Assembly (NCBI RefSeq): GCF_000158915.1
Contig: NZ_GG657754.1
Span: 10,739,064-10,803,063 of the forward strand
Reading direction: 5' to 3'
From: Streptomyces himastatinicus ATCC 53653
GTDB taxonomy: Bacteria > Actinomycetota > Actinomycetes > Streptomycetales > Streptomycetaceae
Length of the DNA: 64,000 bases
A model generated the notes under the pieces. The model saw only the letters and a list, made by a program, of their open reading frames with translations, was not told the DNA's origin and made no database searches. Position numbers and translations under genes: made by a program. Within the stretch, counting starts at the first letter, position 1. Each line of letters begins with the position of its first letter. Below are positions 24,027 to 32,323 of the stretch, in pieces.

Positions 24027-24989
24027 GTGAGCACCACCTGGACGGACGCGGTCGTCGTGGCCCGGTACGACGCCACGCCGAGAATCGCGGTCTTCGACCT
24101 CGCCCGGGCCGACGGCGGCGAGCTGTGGGAGTACGAATCCGGCGCGCACATCGACGTACAAGTCGGCGAGGCGGGACTGGTCCGCCAGTACTCCCTGTGC
24201 GGGCCTCCGGGCGTCCGCGAGCAGTACCGGCTCGCGGTGCTCAACGAGCCCGCCTCGCGCGGCGGTTCACAAGCCATGCACACCCTCGCCGAGGGCGACA
24301 CGCTACGGATCGGCGCGCCGAGGAACCGCTTCGGTCTGACGCCCGCGAGACATCACCTGCTTCTCGCGGGCGGCATCGGCATCACCCCGCTGCTGTCGAT
24401 GGCACAGACCCTCGACGCCACCGGCGGCGACTACCACCTGCACTACTGTGCCCGCAGCCGGACCGACGCCGCCTTCGTCCCCGAGCTGGAGCACCATCCA
24501 CGGGCCACCCTCCACTTCGACGACCAGGAGCCGGAGCAACTCCTCGACCTGGGGCGCGACCTGGGGGAACCCGCCCCCGACACCGCAGCCTACGTCTGCG
24601 GCCCCGGCGGTTTCATGGACTACGCGCTGGGCCGGGCGGCCGAGCTGGGATGGCCCGCCTCCGCCCTGCACACCGAGCGCTTCAGCGCGTCGACGGCCGC
24701 CACCGAGACCGGCGGGGGAGGGGAGGGCGGATTCACGGTGCGTCTGTCCTCGACGGGAGCGGAGTACCTCGTCCCCGAGGACCAGAGCGTCCTCGACGTC
24801 CTCCTGGCGAACGGGGTCGAGGCCCCCTCCTCGTGCGGGCAGGGCATCTGCGGCGAGTGCGTCGTACGGGTGCGCGTCGGCGAGCCCGATCACCGAGACG
24901 ACGTCCTGACCGACGACGAGCGTGCCGAGGGCCTGTTCACCCCGTGCTCGTCGCGGTCGAGGTCCCCGATCCTGGAGCTGGAACTGTGA
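24027..24989 (+). CDS. Phthalate dioxygenase reductase-type ferredoxin reductase
   Basis: 320 aa from GTG 24027, 7 bp after the Rieske gene, with GAGG upstream. RQYSLCG (flavin), AGGIGITPLL (NAD(P)) and a C-terminal [2Fe-2S] domain with CGQGICGEC and a later Cys (FTPCSS) are visible. It is the direct electron donor of the Rieske oxygenase. It has the same domain order as the reductase at 12974-13981, so the island has two such donors, each next to its own oxygenase. Its stop overlaps the start of the next gene (GTGA). Confidence 0.9.
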   Translation: MSTTWTDAVVVARYDATPRIAVFDLARADGGELWEYESGAHIDVQVGEAGLVRQYSLCGPPGVREQYRLAVLNEPASRGGSQAMHTLAEGDTLRIGAPRNRFGLTPARHHLLLAGGIGITPLLSMAQTLDATGGDYHLHYCARSRTDAAFVPELEHHPRATLHFDDQEPEQLLDLGRDLGEPAPDTAAYVCGPGGFMDYALGRAAELGWPASALHTERFSASTAATETGGGGEGGFTVRLSSTGAEYLVPEDQSVLDVLLANGVEAPSSCGQGICGECVVRVRVGEPDHRDDVLTDDERAEGLFTPCSSRSRSPILELEL

Positions 24990-25408
24990 CCACCTCATCG
25001 ACAGCGGCGACCGGCAGCCCCACCGCCCCGGCCACGGTCGAGGACGCCGAGGCCGCCTGGCTCGCGGCACAGACACTCCCGGACCCGGAGCAGAGCCTGC
25101 GTGCCCTGATGCGCCCCGACTGCGTCATCGTGCACGCGCCGGCGGGTCATATTCACGGTGTGGACGACTGGCTGCGGTACGCGGCACGCCTGGGCCGGAC
25201 CAGCCAGGTGGACACCTACGACGTGACCGTCCAGCGGTTCGGCACCACGGCCGTGGTCAGCTGTCTTCAGGAGATGCGCGTGGCCTTCGTGCCCGAGCTG
25301 ACTCCCTTCGTCATCCAGGCCGCCGTCAGCCGGGTCTGGGTGACGGACGCATCGGGCGGCTGGCAGATGGCGCACCTACAGATGGCCCGGCGGCTTCCAC
25401 CGGGCTGA
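24986..25408 (+). CDS. NTF2/SnoaL-like protein, DUF4440 type
   Basis: 140 aa from GTG 24986 (GTGA overlap), with TGGAG 9 nt upstream. The fold pattern is an N-terminal helix (ATVEDAEAAWLAAQ), MRPDCVIVHAPAGHIHGVDDWL, then strands with VDTYDVTVQRFG and SRVWVTDASGGWQMAHLQMA. NTF2-like folds include the beta subunits of ring-hydroxylating dioxygenases as well as isomerases, so it may be a small accessory subunit of the Rieske enzyme or an isomerase acting on its product. Neither is shown by sequence. Confidence 0.8.
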   Translation: MTTSSTAATGSPTAPATVEDAEAAWLAAQTLPDPEQSLRALMRPDCVIVHAPAGHIHGVDDWLRYAARLGRTSQVDTYDVTVQRFGTTAVVSCLQEMRVAFVPELTPFVIQAAVSRVWVTDASGGWQMAHLQMARRLPPG

Positions 25409-25412
25409 GCGC

Positions 25413-25439
25413 CCGTGCTCCCGCCGGCCGGGAGCACGG
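25413..25439. terminator. Bidirectional terminator hairpin
   Basis: A perfect 11-bp stem (CCGTGCTCCCG with CGGGAGCACGG) and 5-nt loop between the convergent NTF2-like and TetR genes. Confidence 0.8.
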
Positions 25440-25445
25440 CCACCG

Positions 25446-26153
25446 TCACTCCTCGGGCTCGCCGTCCTCCGCCGCGCCGTTCACCGCTCCATCCTTCACC
25501 GGCGCTTCGGCGAGCGCGGAAATGATCCGGGCCACCTGCTCGGAGTAGTGGTCGATGAACTCCTGCGACGCGGGGTCCTGCTGGGTGAACTCGCGCGCGA
25601 TCCAGGGCAGGGCCACCGGGGCGATGGAGGCCGCGAAGAAGGCGAGGGACACCGCCCCGACGTCGAGGTCACCGCGGAACTCGCCACGCGCCTGCCGCGC
25701 GCGCAGCTCCTGAACACTCTTGAGCAGCTCGACGGCCCGATCGTCCTCCGCGGGCGGCGGCGTACCGGGCTCTTCTCGCGTCAGCGTACGGACCCACCCC
25801 GGATCCTCACAGGCCATGTAGACGTAGCGGCGCACCGCCTCGGCGTAGGGGAGAGTGTGGCCGACCGGCATGGCGGTCTCCAGCCACTGCTCGCTCAGCG
25901 CCTCGTACAGCCCGCGTTTGCTCCCGAAGTAGTAGGTGATCAACTGATGGCTGACACCGGCCGCCTCCGCGATGCGGACCACCCGGGCCCCGTCGAAACC
26001 ATGGGTGCCGAACTCCGTGCCGGCCGCGGCCAGAATGGCCCGCCGCGTGCCCACGGGGTCCCGCCGACGACCGGGATCATCGGGGCGCCTCCGGCGCTGC
26101 TGCCTGCCGGACGGTGCCGCCGACTTTCCTGATGCCGTCTCCTCCGCTGTCAC
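25446..26153 (-). CDS. TetR-family transcriptional regulator
   Basis: 235 aa from GTG 26153, chosen because AAGG lies 6 nt upstream and a candidate operator lies just before it; the frame is also open to a GTG at 26213, which would add 20 residues. Residues 1-30 are basic and disordered-looking (QQRRRRPDDPGRRRD). The helix-turn-helix then reads RAILAAAGTEFGTHGFDGAR and IAEAAGVSHQLITYYFGSK. The ligand domain contains a WVRTLTREEPG segment. The C-terminus is acidic. Likely regulates the adjacent Rieske operon or the FAD hydroxylase gene; the target is not evident. Confidence 0.82.
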   Translation of the reverse strand: MTAEETASGKSAAPSGRQQRRRRPDDPGRRRDPVGTRRAILAAAGTEFGTHGFDGARVVRIAEAAGVSHQLITYYFGSKRGLYEALSEQWLETAMPVGHTLPYAEAVRRYVYMACEDPGWVRTLTREEPGTPPPAEDDRAVELLKSVQELRARQARGEFRGDLDVGAVSLAFFAASIAPVALPWIAREFTQQDPASQEFIDHYSEQVARIISALAEAPVKDGAVNGAAEDGEPEE

Positions 26154-26154
26154 A

Positions 26155-26179
26155 CGGACGACCTTACAACCGACATCCG
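26155..26179. promoter_or_regulatory. Imperfect inverted repeat upstream of tetR
   Basis: CGGACGAC (26155-26162) and GACATCCG (26172-26179) are 6-of-8 matching inverted arms around a 9-bp AT-richer centre, directly before the preferred TetR start. Possible autoregulatory operator. Confidence 0.35.
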
Positions 26180-26234
26180 CAGTGCCTGATGCCGAAGGAC
26201 CGGGAGCCGTCACATGTCTGCTGAAGTCCCCTGG

Positions 26235-27428
26235 TCAGGAGATGAACGCCGCCTCGGCGTCGTGGCCGTAGATCCAGCCGTTGCCCACCAGGGGGTCGGA
26301 CCCGGCGAGCGCCGTGTCGCGCGCCTCTTGCCCGGGGCCGTCGGGCAGGTGGTTGACGTCCCGGCGGGCGTGGCTGGCCTGCTGAAGCCGTGTGGTGCGT
26401 TCGGTCCGTGCCGACTCGTACCGCTTCAGCGCCTGTTCGGGGTCGTCCACGGACCCGGCCAGGCAGCGCGCCAGCACCGCGGCGTCCTCGATGGACTGGG
26501 CCGCACCCTGGGCGAAGAAGGGGAACATGGGGTGCGCGGCGTCACCGAGCAGCGTGATCTTCCCCCGGCTCCAGTGCCGCAGGGGTGCCCGGTCCAGCAG
26601 CGCCCAGCGGCCGGGGACGCCACCGCCCGCGATGAGGTCCGTCACCCGCGGGTCCCAGCCGGCGAACTCGGCGTGAAACTCCTCGACCGTGGCCGTCGCG
26701 CTCCAGGACTCGTCGAGGTTGTCCTCGGCAGGGGCGGCGGCGAACACGTTGACGGCCTGCCCGCCTGCGATCGGGTAGTGCACGAAGTGCCGACCGGGGC
26801 CGAGCCAGAGGGTCTGGGCGGGGCGCAGAGCGAAGTCGGGCGCGTGCTGGGCGGGCACGATGGTACGGAAGGCGCAAAGGCCGGAGTACTCCGGCGGCGC
26901 GGGCTCGGCCACCGTGTCGCGGACGACGGAATGCACGCCGTCGGCGCCGATGACGACGTCGGCCTCGACCTGGCTGCCGTCGGCGAAGCGCAGCAGCGCG
27001 CCGTCCGGGGCCGCGGCGACCGAGGTGCAGCGTGCGCCCAGACGGATCCACTCGCCGGGCACGGCCGTCCTGACGGTGTCGAGCAGATCGGCCCGGTGAA
27101 CGACATAGGTGCGCTCGCCGTAGAGCCGCTCGCACACACCGCTCAGGTTCTCCACCGAGAGCACGCTCCCGTCGGCCCAGCGACGGAACTCCCAGCCCCA
27201 CTCGAGCGGCACGGCCCGGCGCAGGAACCGGTCCATGGTGTCGAGGCGGCGCAGCAGCCGTACGGCGTTGGGAGCCACGACGATTCCGGCGCCGACCTCG
27301 GTGAGGGCGGGTGCCTGCTCGTAGACGGTGGCGGTCAGTCCCGCGCGGCGCAGGAAGGCGGCGGCTGCCAGGCCGCCGATGCCACCCCCGATGATGGCGA
27401 TCCGCGGGCCGTGCACAAGGTCGGGCAT
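26235..27428 (-). CDS. FAD-dependent aromatic hydroxylase (3-hydroxybenzoate 6-/salicylate-hydroxylase-like)
   Basis: 397 aa from ATG 27428 with GAGGAG upstream. Motifs of class A flavoprotein hydroxylases: IAIIGGGIGGLAAAAFLRRA (FAD), VIGADGVHSVVRD (DG motif) and LLGDAAHPMFPFFAQGAAQ (GD motif). The sequence most resembles NAD(P)H-dependent monooxygenases for salicylate, 3-hydroxybenzoate or 6-hydroxynicotinate. It fits this island by adding a hydroxyl on the way to hydroxyquinol or gentisate. Divergent from an IclR gene that probably controls it. Confidence 0.88.
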   Translation of the reverse strand: MPDLVHGPRIAIIGGGIGGLAAAAFLRRAGLTATVYEQAPALTEVGAGIVVAPNAVRLLRRLDTMDRFLRRAVPLEWGWEFRRWADGSVLSVENLSGVCERLYGERTYVVHRADLLDTVRTAVPGEWIRLGARCTSVAAAPDGALLRFADGSQVEADVVIGADGVHSVVRDTVAEPAPPEYSGLCAFRTIVPAQHAPDFALRPAQTLWLGPGRHFVHYPIAGGQAVNVFAAAPAEDNLDESWSATATVEEFHAEFAGWDPRVTDLIAGGGVPGRWALLDRAPLRHWSRGKITLLGDAAHPMFPFFAQGAAQSIEDAAVLARCLAGSVDDPEQALKRYESARTERTTRLQQASHARRDVNHLPDGPGQEARDTALAGSDPLVGNGWIYGHDAEAAFIS

Positions 27429-27564
27429 GGAGCCACTCCTCAGCCTCGATGGCGAACGTCCTGGTGAGACCTCGATCCTCACCGATGTGCCGCACCACCG
27501 GGACCAGCTATGTTCATTCAACGGACGTCCACTTTCGGCGGCCCCCACGGGAAGCGGAGGTCTG

Positions 27565-28338
27565 ATGCCCCGTACGAGCCAGCCCGGACGCAGCGTGAGT
27601 GCGCGGCTGTTCGATGTTCTCTTCGCGTTCCGGCCCGGCCGGTCCCGGCTCACCCTCGCCGACCTGACCCGTGAGACGGGGCTGCCCCATGCCACCGCGC
27701 GCCGACTGACGCTGGAACTCGTCGAAGCCGGGGCGCTGGACCGGGCACCGGACGGCTCCTTCAGCGTCGGCCTCCGGCTGTGGCAACTGGGCACCCTGGC
27801 GCCGCTGAGCGTTCCGCTGCGCACCATCGCGCTCCCTTTCATGGACGACCTGCACACGGCGCTGCGCCAGCACGTACAGCTCGCGGTACTGGAGGGCACC
27901 GAGGCGGTTCTCGTCGAGCGGCTGTCGGCGGGCAACGCGGTGGACGTCGTGTCGAAGATCGGCGGGAGGCTGCCGCTGCACTGCTCCGGCGTGGGCAAGG
28001 TACTGCTCGCCCACGCCGGGCCCGAGCTGATGGAGCAGGTCATCGCGCAGGGGCTTGAGGCATACACCGACCGCACCGTCACCGCTCCGGCGCGGCTGCG
28101 GGCGCTGCTGGCCGAGTGCCGCGAGACCGGCGTGGCCTTCGTCCGCCAGGAAAGGACACCGGGGGTCGAGTCAGTGGCCACCCGCGTCATCGACGCCGAC
28201 GGCGAGGTCGTCGCGGCCCTGTCGGTCGTCGTAGGCGCCGGGTCGGTCGATCTCCGGACGGTACGTCCGGCGGTCATCGCCTCCGGGCTGGCCGTGTCCC
28301 GCAGACTGGGGTGGCGTCCATCGGCCGGAGTCCGCTAG
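27565..28338 (+). CDS. IclR-family transcriptional regulator
   Basis: 257 aa from ATG 27565 with GGAGG 5 nt upstream. Winged helix at about 10-70 (LADLTRETGLPHATARRL) and effector domain beyond (QHVQLAVLEGTEAVLVERL, LPLHCSGVGKVLLAH, plus a C-terminal VATRVIDADGEVVAALSVVV). It is clearly paralogous in layout to the IclR at 12066-12851. Divergent from the FAD hydroxylase gene; an 8-bp palindrome GGACGTCC (27523-27530) lies between them and may be part of its operator. Confidence 0.88.
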   Translation: MPRTSQPGRSVSARLFDVLFAFRPGRSRLTLADLTRETGLPHATARRLTLELVEAGALDRAPDGSFSVGLRLWQLGTLAPLSVPLRTIALPFMDDLHTALRQHVQLAVLEGTEAVLVERLSAGNAVDVVSKIGGRLPLHCSGVGKVLLAHAGPELMEQVIAQGLEAYTDRTVTAPARLRALLAECRETGVAFVRQERTPGVESVATRVIDADGEVVAALSVVVGAGSVDLRTVRPAVIASGLAVSRRLGWRPSAGVR

Positions 28339-28432
28339 AGCCGCTTGCCCGAGCGGGTGCGGGGCGCGATGCACCGGCATCATGCCTCCACGGCCGGGCA
28401 GGCCATCCAGAACGTCCAAGCCGACCGTGTGC

Positions 28433-28603
28433 CCGAGGAGCAGCGCAGCCGTTCCGGCACGCCGCATCGGCGATGTCGAGGACGTGGCCGACGTCATCGC
28501 CTTCCTGGCCCGGCCCGAGTCGAGCTACCTGACCGGTGCGACGTACGACGTCAACGGCGGGTCGCACATCCATTGGCGGGGCGTCGGCCGGCGACGCTCG
28601 TAG
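28433..28603 (+). pseudogene. C-terminal remnant of a short-chain dehydrogenase
   Basis: PARRIGDVEDVADVIAFL followed by SSYLTGATYDVNGGS is the standard C-terminus of classical SDR enzymes, but no Rossmann N-terminus or YxxxK active site lies upstream. An upstream stretch in another frame (VPEEQRSR) fits the preceding SDR segment, suggesting a frameshift as well as 5' loss. A decayed fragment between the IclR and beta-glucuronidase genes. Confidence 0.75.
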
Positions 28604-28629
28604 ACAGACCCGCGCGGCAGCACCCGATG

Positions 28630-30417
28630 TCAGTCGGCCTTGCGCCAGCGGGAGCGCAGGTTGAACGCGGCGGTCTTCGGGCGGCGTTCCCGTGTGAAGA
28701 TGCCCTTCTTGTTGCCGTCGACGCGGAAGACGCCCGGGGCGGTGGCGAAGTCGGCGAAGTGCCAGATCTGCTCGCCCACCACCGCGTCGATCCGGTCGAA
28801 GACCCGGTGGTACACGTCGAGCAGATCGGCCTGGTATTCCTCGGTCCACGGAGTGGGCACGGTGCTGCGCAGCCCAGGGTAGGTGTCGGCGCCGTATTCG
28901 GTGATGACGATGGGCTTGTCGTGCTGCTCCGCCCACTGCCGCAGTTCGGCCTCCAGCGCGGTCTCGGCGGTTTCGAGGTCGCCGGGGCCGACGTACCAGC
29001 CGTAGTAGCGATTGAGCAGGACGACGTCGAAGAGGTCCGTGACCTGGCATTGGTCCGGCCGTGCGAGCAACGCGTTGACGTAGGCGACGGGCCGGGTCGG
29101 GTCCAGGCGGCGGGCCTCGGCGGCCAGCGGGGTGAAGTAGTCACGTGCTTCCGGCTGGACGTGGTCGGGTTCGTTCGCGATGCTCCACAGCACGACGCTG
29201 GGATGGTTCTTGTCGCGCGCCACGAGCTCCCGGATCGCCTGGAGGTGGGTGCGCTGGGTGTCCTCGCTGATGGTGTCGGGGGAGAACGTGGACACCCGCT
29301 CACCGGAGTTGAAGATGCCTCCGCCGATGTTGAGGTTGAGGCCGACCGCGGCGGTTTCGTCGATCACGACCACACCGTGCCGGTCGGCATAGTCGAGGAC
29401 TTCCTCCGCGTAGGGGTAGTGCGAGGTCCGGAAGGAGTTCGCGCCGATCCAGTCCAGGAGGGCGAAGTCGTGCACCATCAGCACGTCGTCGTGGCCCTTG
29501 CCGCGGATCGCCGCGTCCTCGTGCTTGCCGAACCCCTTGAAGTAGAAGGGGGTTCCGTTGATCAGGAACTGGTTGCCGCGTACCTCCACGGTGCGCACGC
29601 CGACAGGCTGGCGGTAGCTGTCGATGACGTCCCCGGCGGTGTTCAGCAGCGTGGCTTCGAGCGCGTAGAGGTAGCCGTCGCCGGGTGCCCAGGGGTGCAC
29701 GTCGGGCACCCGCAGAGTGCCGGCCGCACCCGTGGCCGCGGCCACTTCGGCGCCCGAGGCGTCGAACAGCGCGATACGGACCGAGTCCGCCTCTCCGGTG
29801 CTGTCCACCTGGTAGCCGACCACGCCGGTGGTGTCCTCGAAGGCGGTGGTCACCGTGATGTCGCTGATGTGGGCTGTGGGGGTGGTGTAGAGCCAGACCG
29901 GTCGGTGCAGGCCCGCGTAGTTGAAGAAGTCGTGGAAGTACCGCTGCACCCGGCGGCCGTCGGGGCGCTCCTCGATACGGCCGGGCGGGATCGACTCCCA
30001 GGTCAGTTCGTTGTTGACCACGATGGTGACGCGGTTGTCGGCTCCCGGCCGTAGGTGTTCGGTGACGTCGGCCTCGAAGGGGGTGTAGCCGCCTTCGTGC
30101 GCGGCGACCTTGGTGTCGTTGACCCAGGCGGTGGCACGGTGCGTCGCGGCGTCACACCGCAGGACGACGCGTTCCCCTGCCCACCGGGCCGGCACCCGGA
30201 CGCTCGTCTGGTACCAGGCGTCGCCGACGTGGTCGCGGACTGCCGCATCGGGGAAGATGTCGTTGTAACTGGCCGGTACCGGCATGTCCACCGCCGCTGC
30301 GAGGGGCGAGCGCCACCAGCCTTCGGCGCGGCCGGCTCCCTCCGCGTCCAGGCGGAACTTCCACAGGCCGCCCAGTGAGCGGCGTTCGCGGGTGGGACCG
30401 TCCTGCGGACGAAGCAT
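28630..30417 (-). CDS. uidA: Beta-glucuronidase, glycoside hydrolase family 2
   Basis: 595 aa from ATG 30417 with AGGAG 8 nt upstream; a GTG 11 codons earlier is less likely. N-terminal sugar-binding domain (GLWKFRLDAEG...MPVPASYNDIF), Ig-like middle domain and C-terminal TIM barrel. The acid/base is Glu416 (SIANEPDH) and the nucleophile Glu507 (VITEYGAD), within three residues of E. coli UidA numbering. NRYYGWY and the GNKKGIFTRERRPK tail are also conserved in beta-glucuronidases. It releases glucuronic acid from glucuronides in the cytoplasm. It follows an ABC importer for the presumed substrate in the same direction. Confidence 0.93.
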   Translation of the reverse strand: MLRPQDGPTRERRSLGGLWKFRLDAEGAGRAEGWWRSPLAAAVDMPVPASYNDIFPDAAVRDHVGDAWYQTSVRVPARWAGERVVLRCDAATHRATAWVNDTKVAAHEGGYTPFEADVTEHLRPGADNRVTIVVNNELTWESIPPGRIEERPDGRRVQRYFHDFFNYAGLHRPVWLYTTPTAHISDITVTTAFEDTTGVVGYQVDSTGEADSVRIALFDASGAEVAAATGAAGTLRVPDVHPWAPGDGYLYALEATLLNTAGDVIDSYRQPVGVRTVEVRGNQFLINGTPFYFKGFGKHEDAAIRGKGHDDVLMVHDFALLDWIGANSFRTSHYPYAEEVLDYADRHGVVVIDETAAVGLNLNIGGGIFNSGERVSTFSPDTISEDTQRTHLQAIRELVARDKNHPSVVLWSIANEPDHVQPEARDYFTPLAAEARRLDPTRPVAYVNALLARPDQCQVTDLFDVVLLNRYYGWYVGPGDLETAETALEAELRQWAEQHDKPIVITEYGADTYPGLRSTVPTPWTEEYQADLLDVYHRVFDRIDAVVGEQIWHFADFATAPGVFRVDGNKKGIFTRERRPKTAAFNLRSRWRKAD

Positions 30418-30492
30418 TGTCAGTTCTCCTGTTCTCCGCGTGGTGGTCACGCGGTGGTCGAGGCCATGTGCGTGTCATGAAGGGACCGCGTC

Positions 30493-31368
30493 CTATTTGA
30501 TGCCGGTGTTGGCGATTCCCTGAATGAAGTGCTTCTGGAGGGCGAGGAAGAGCAGGATGATGGGAGTGACGACGGTTACCGCGCCGGCGAGCAGCAGTCC
30601 GTAGTTGGTGCTGTTGGCGCCCACGGAGAACAAGGCGAGCGCGACGGGCAGGGTGTAGTGTTCCTCGGTCTGAGAAATCACCAGTGGCCACAGGAAGTTG
30701 TTCCACTGCGCGAGGAACGTCAGGATCGCCAGTGTCGCCAGAGAGGGTCGGCAGAGCGGAAGAATCACCCGGAGGAAGATCCGTGCTTCTCCCGCACCGT
30801 CGAGCCGAGCCGCTTCGACGAGTGAATCCGGGATGTCCCGGATGAACTGGCGCATGAGGAATACGCCGAGTGGTGTCACCAGGAAGGGGAGGATCAGTCC
30901 GAGATAGGTGTTGCTCAGGCCCATGTTGCTGACGAGGACGAAGAGCGGCACGAAGGTGGTGACACCTGGAATGATCAGCATCGTGAGGACGAGGCCGAAC
31001 AGGAAGCGTTTTCCCAAGAATTCGATCTTCGCGAAGGCGTATCCCGCCATCGAGCAGAACAGCAGATTTCCCGCGACGCAGGCCAGGGCGACCAGTGTGC
31101 TGTTGAGGAAGTACAGCTCGAAGTTCTGCTTGGACAGGAGCTGTTCGAAGTTGGCGAGGGTCGGGGACTGGGGGAGCCAGGTGCTCGGATGCGCGACGAT
31201 TTCCCCCGTTGGCTTGACCGACCCCAGGAACATCCATGCGAAGGGTGCCAGCGTCGCGACGATGCCCGCGGTCAAGGCGGCGTAGAGCGTGAGGCGGGCG
31301 GGTGGGGTGCGGCGGTGTGTGCTGAGGTCGAGGCCGGTCTGAGTCGTGCTTGTGGTCGTGGTCGTCAT
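30493..31368 (-). CDS. Carbohydrate ABC transporter permease, MalG type
   Basis: 291 aa with six predicted membrane segments. The EAA loop EAARLDGAGEARIFLRVILP is clear near residue 190, and the C-terminus (FIQGIANTGIK) is typical of CUT1-family MalG-like permeases. It pairs with the MalF-type permease whose gene ends 1 bp upstream. The importer presumably brings in glucuronides for the beta-glucuronidase. No ATPase gene is encoded here; a shared MsiK-type ATPase, as used by many Streptomyces CUT1 systems, is the likely partner. Confidence 0.92.
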   Translation of the reverse strand: MTTTTTSTTQTGLDLSTHRRTPPARLTLYAALTAGIVATLAPFAWMFLGSVKPTGEIVAHPSTWLPQSPTLANFEQLLSKQNFELYFLNSTLVALACVAGNLLFCSMAGYAFAKIEFLGKRFLFGLVLTMLIIPGVTTFVPLFVLVSNMGLSNTYLGLILPFLVTPLGVFLMRQFIRDIPDSLVEAARLDGAGEARIFLRVILPLCRPSLATLAILTFLAQWNNFLWPLVISQTEEHYTLPVALALFSVGANSTNYGLLLAGAVTVVTPIILLFLALQKHFIQGIANTGIK

Positions 31369-31369
31369 G

Positions 31370-32323
31370 TCAGGCTTTCGCTCGGAAGATTCGGAATTGA
31401 ACGAAGCTGAGCAGCGCGATCGCGGTCACCAGCACGTAGGAGGCGGCGGAGGCCATGCCGTAGTTGCCGAACCCGAATTGCTGGTAGGCGTAGTAACTGA
31501 TCGATGTCGTGCTGTCCAGCGGGCCGCCACTCGTCATCACGAACGGTTCTTCGAAGAACTGGAGGTAACTGATGCTCAGGAGTACGGCGACAACCAGCGT
31601 GGTCGGCCTGAGCAGCGGAAGGGTGATGCTCCGGAAGGCGCGCCAGCGCGTAGCGCCGTCCACGCGCGCCGCCTCATGCAGTTCGGCGGGCACTGACTGC
31701 AACCCTGCCAGGAAGATCACCATGGGGATGCCGAAGTGCCGCCATACCGCCATCAGGATGAGCGCGGGCATCGACCAATCCGGGTCGTTCAACCAGTCCG
31801 GCCCCTTAATCCCTATGCCAGCGAGGGCGGCATTGATCATGCCGTCCGGCTGGTAGAGGTACCTCCACACCACCGCGACCGCGACAATGCTCGTCACTAC
31901 CGGAGCGAAGTACGCGACGCGGAATATTCCCTTCGCCCGCTGAATTCCGGAATTGAGTGCGACGGCGAGAGAGAGGGCGATCACCATCGTCAGAGGGATT
32001 CCGATGGCGACGAAGTAGAGCGTATTGAAAACCGCGCGGACGAAGGTTGGATCCCCGAACAACGCGGTGTAGTTGTCAAGGCCGACGAAGTTCACACTGA
32101 ATGGTGTTCGTGCGTCGCGGCTCGTGATGTCCGTGACGCTCATCGACAGGGAGGAGAAGACCGGCCAGACTCCGAACGTGGCGAACAGCACAATGAATGG
32201 TGAGCAGAAGGCCCATGCGACCAGGGTGCGCCGGACGCTTCCTGGCGCGCCCCCGGGAGGTGCCGTCCGGCGCGGCTCAGCGGCTCGGTCCGGCGGGGCT
32301 TTTACGACGGTGGGGGAGGTCAT
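31370..32323 (-). CDS. Carbohydrate ABC transporter permease, MalF type
   Basis: 317 aa, six membrane segments after a Pro/Arg-rich N-terminus. EAARVDGATRWRAFRSITLP is the EAA loop. The ATG at 32323 overlaps the stop of the binding-protein gene (ATGA). First permease of the presumed glucuronide CUT1 importer. Confidence 0.92.
   Translation of the reverse strand: MTSPTVVKAPPDRAAEPRRTAPPGGAPGSVRRTLVAWAFCSPFIVLFATFGVWPVFSSLSMSVTDITSRDARTPFSVNFVGLDNYTALFGDPTFVRAVFNTLYFVAIGIPLTMVIALSLAVALNSGIQRAKGIFRVAYFAPVVTSIVAVAVVWRYLYQPDGMINAALAGIGIKGPDWLNDPDWSMPALILMAVWRHFGIPMVIFLAGLQSVPAELHEAARVDGATRWRAFRSITLPLLRPTTLVVAVLLSISYLQFFEEPFVMTSGGPLDSTTSISYYAYQQFGFGNYGMASAASYVLVTAIALLSFVQFRIFRAKA

Noticed and set aside
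24125-25408. Longer frame upstream of the NTF2-like gene
   Set aside because: It overlaps the reductase gene out of frame; GTG 24986 with a GTGA overlap gives the family length.
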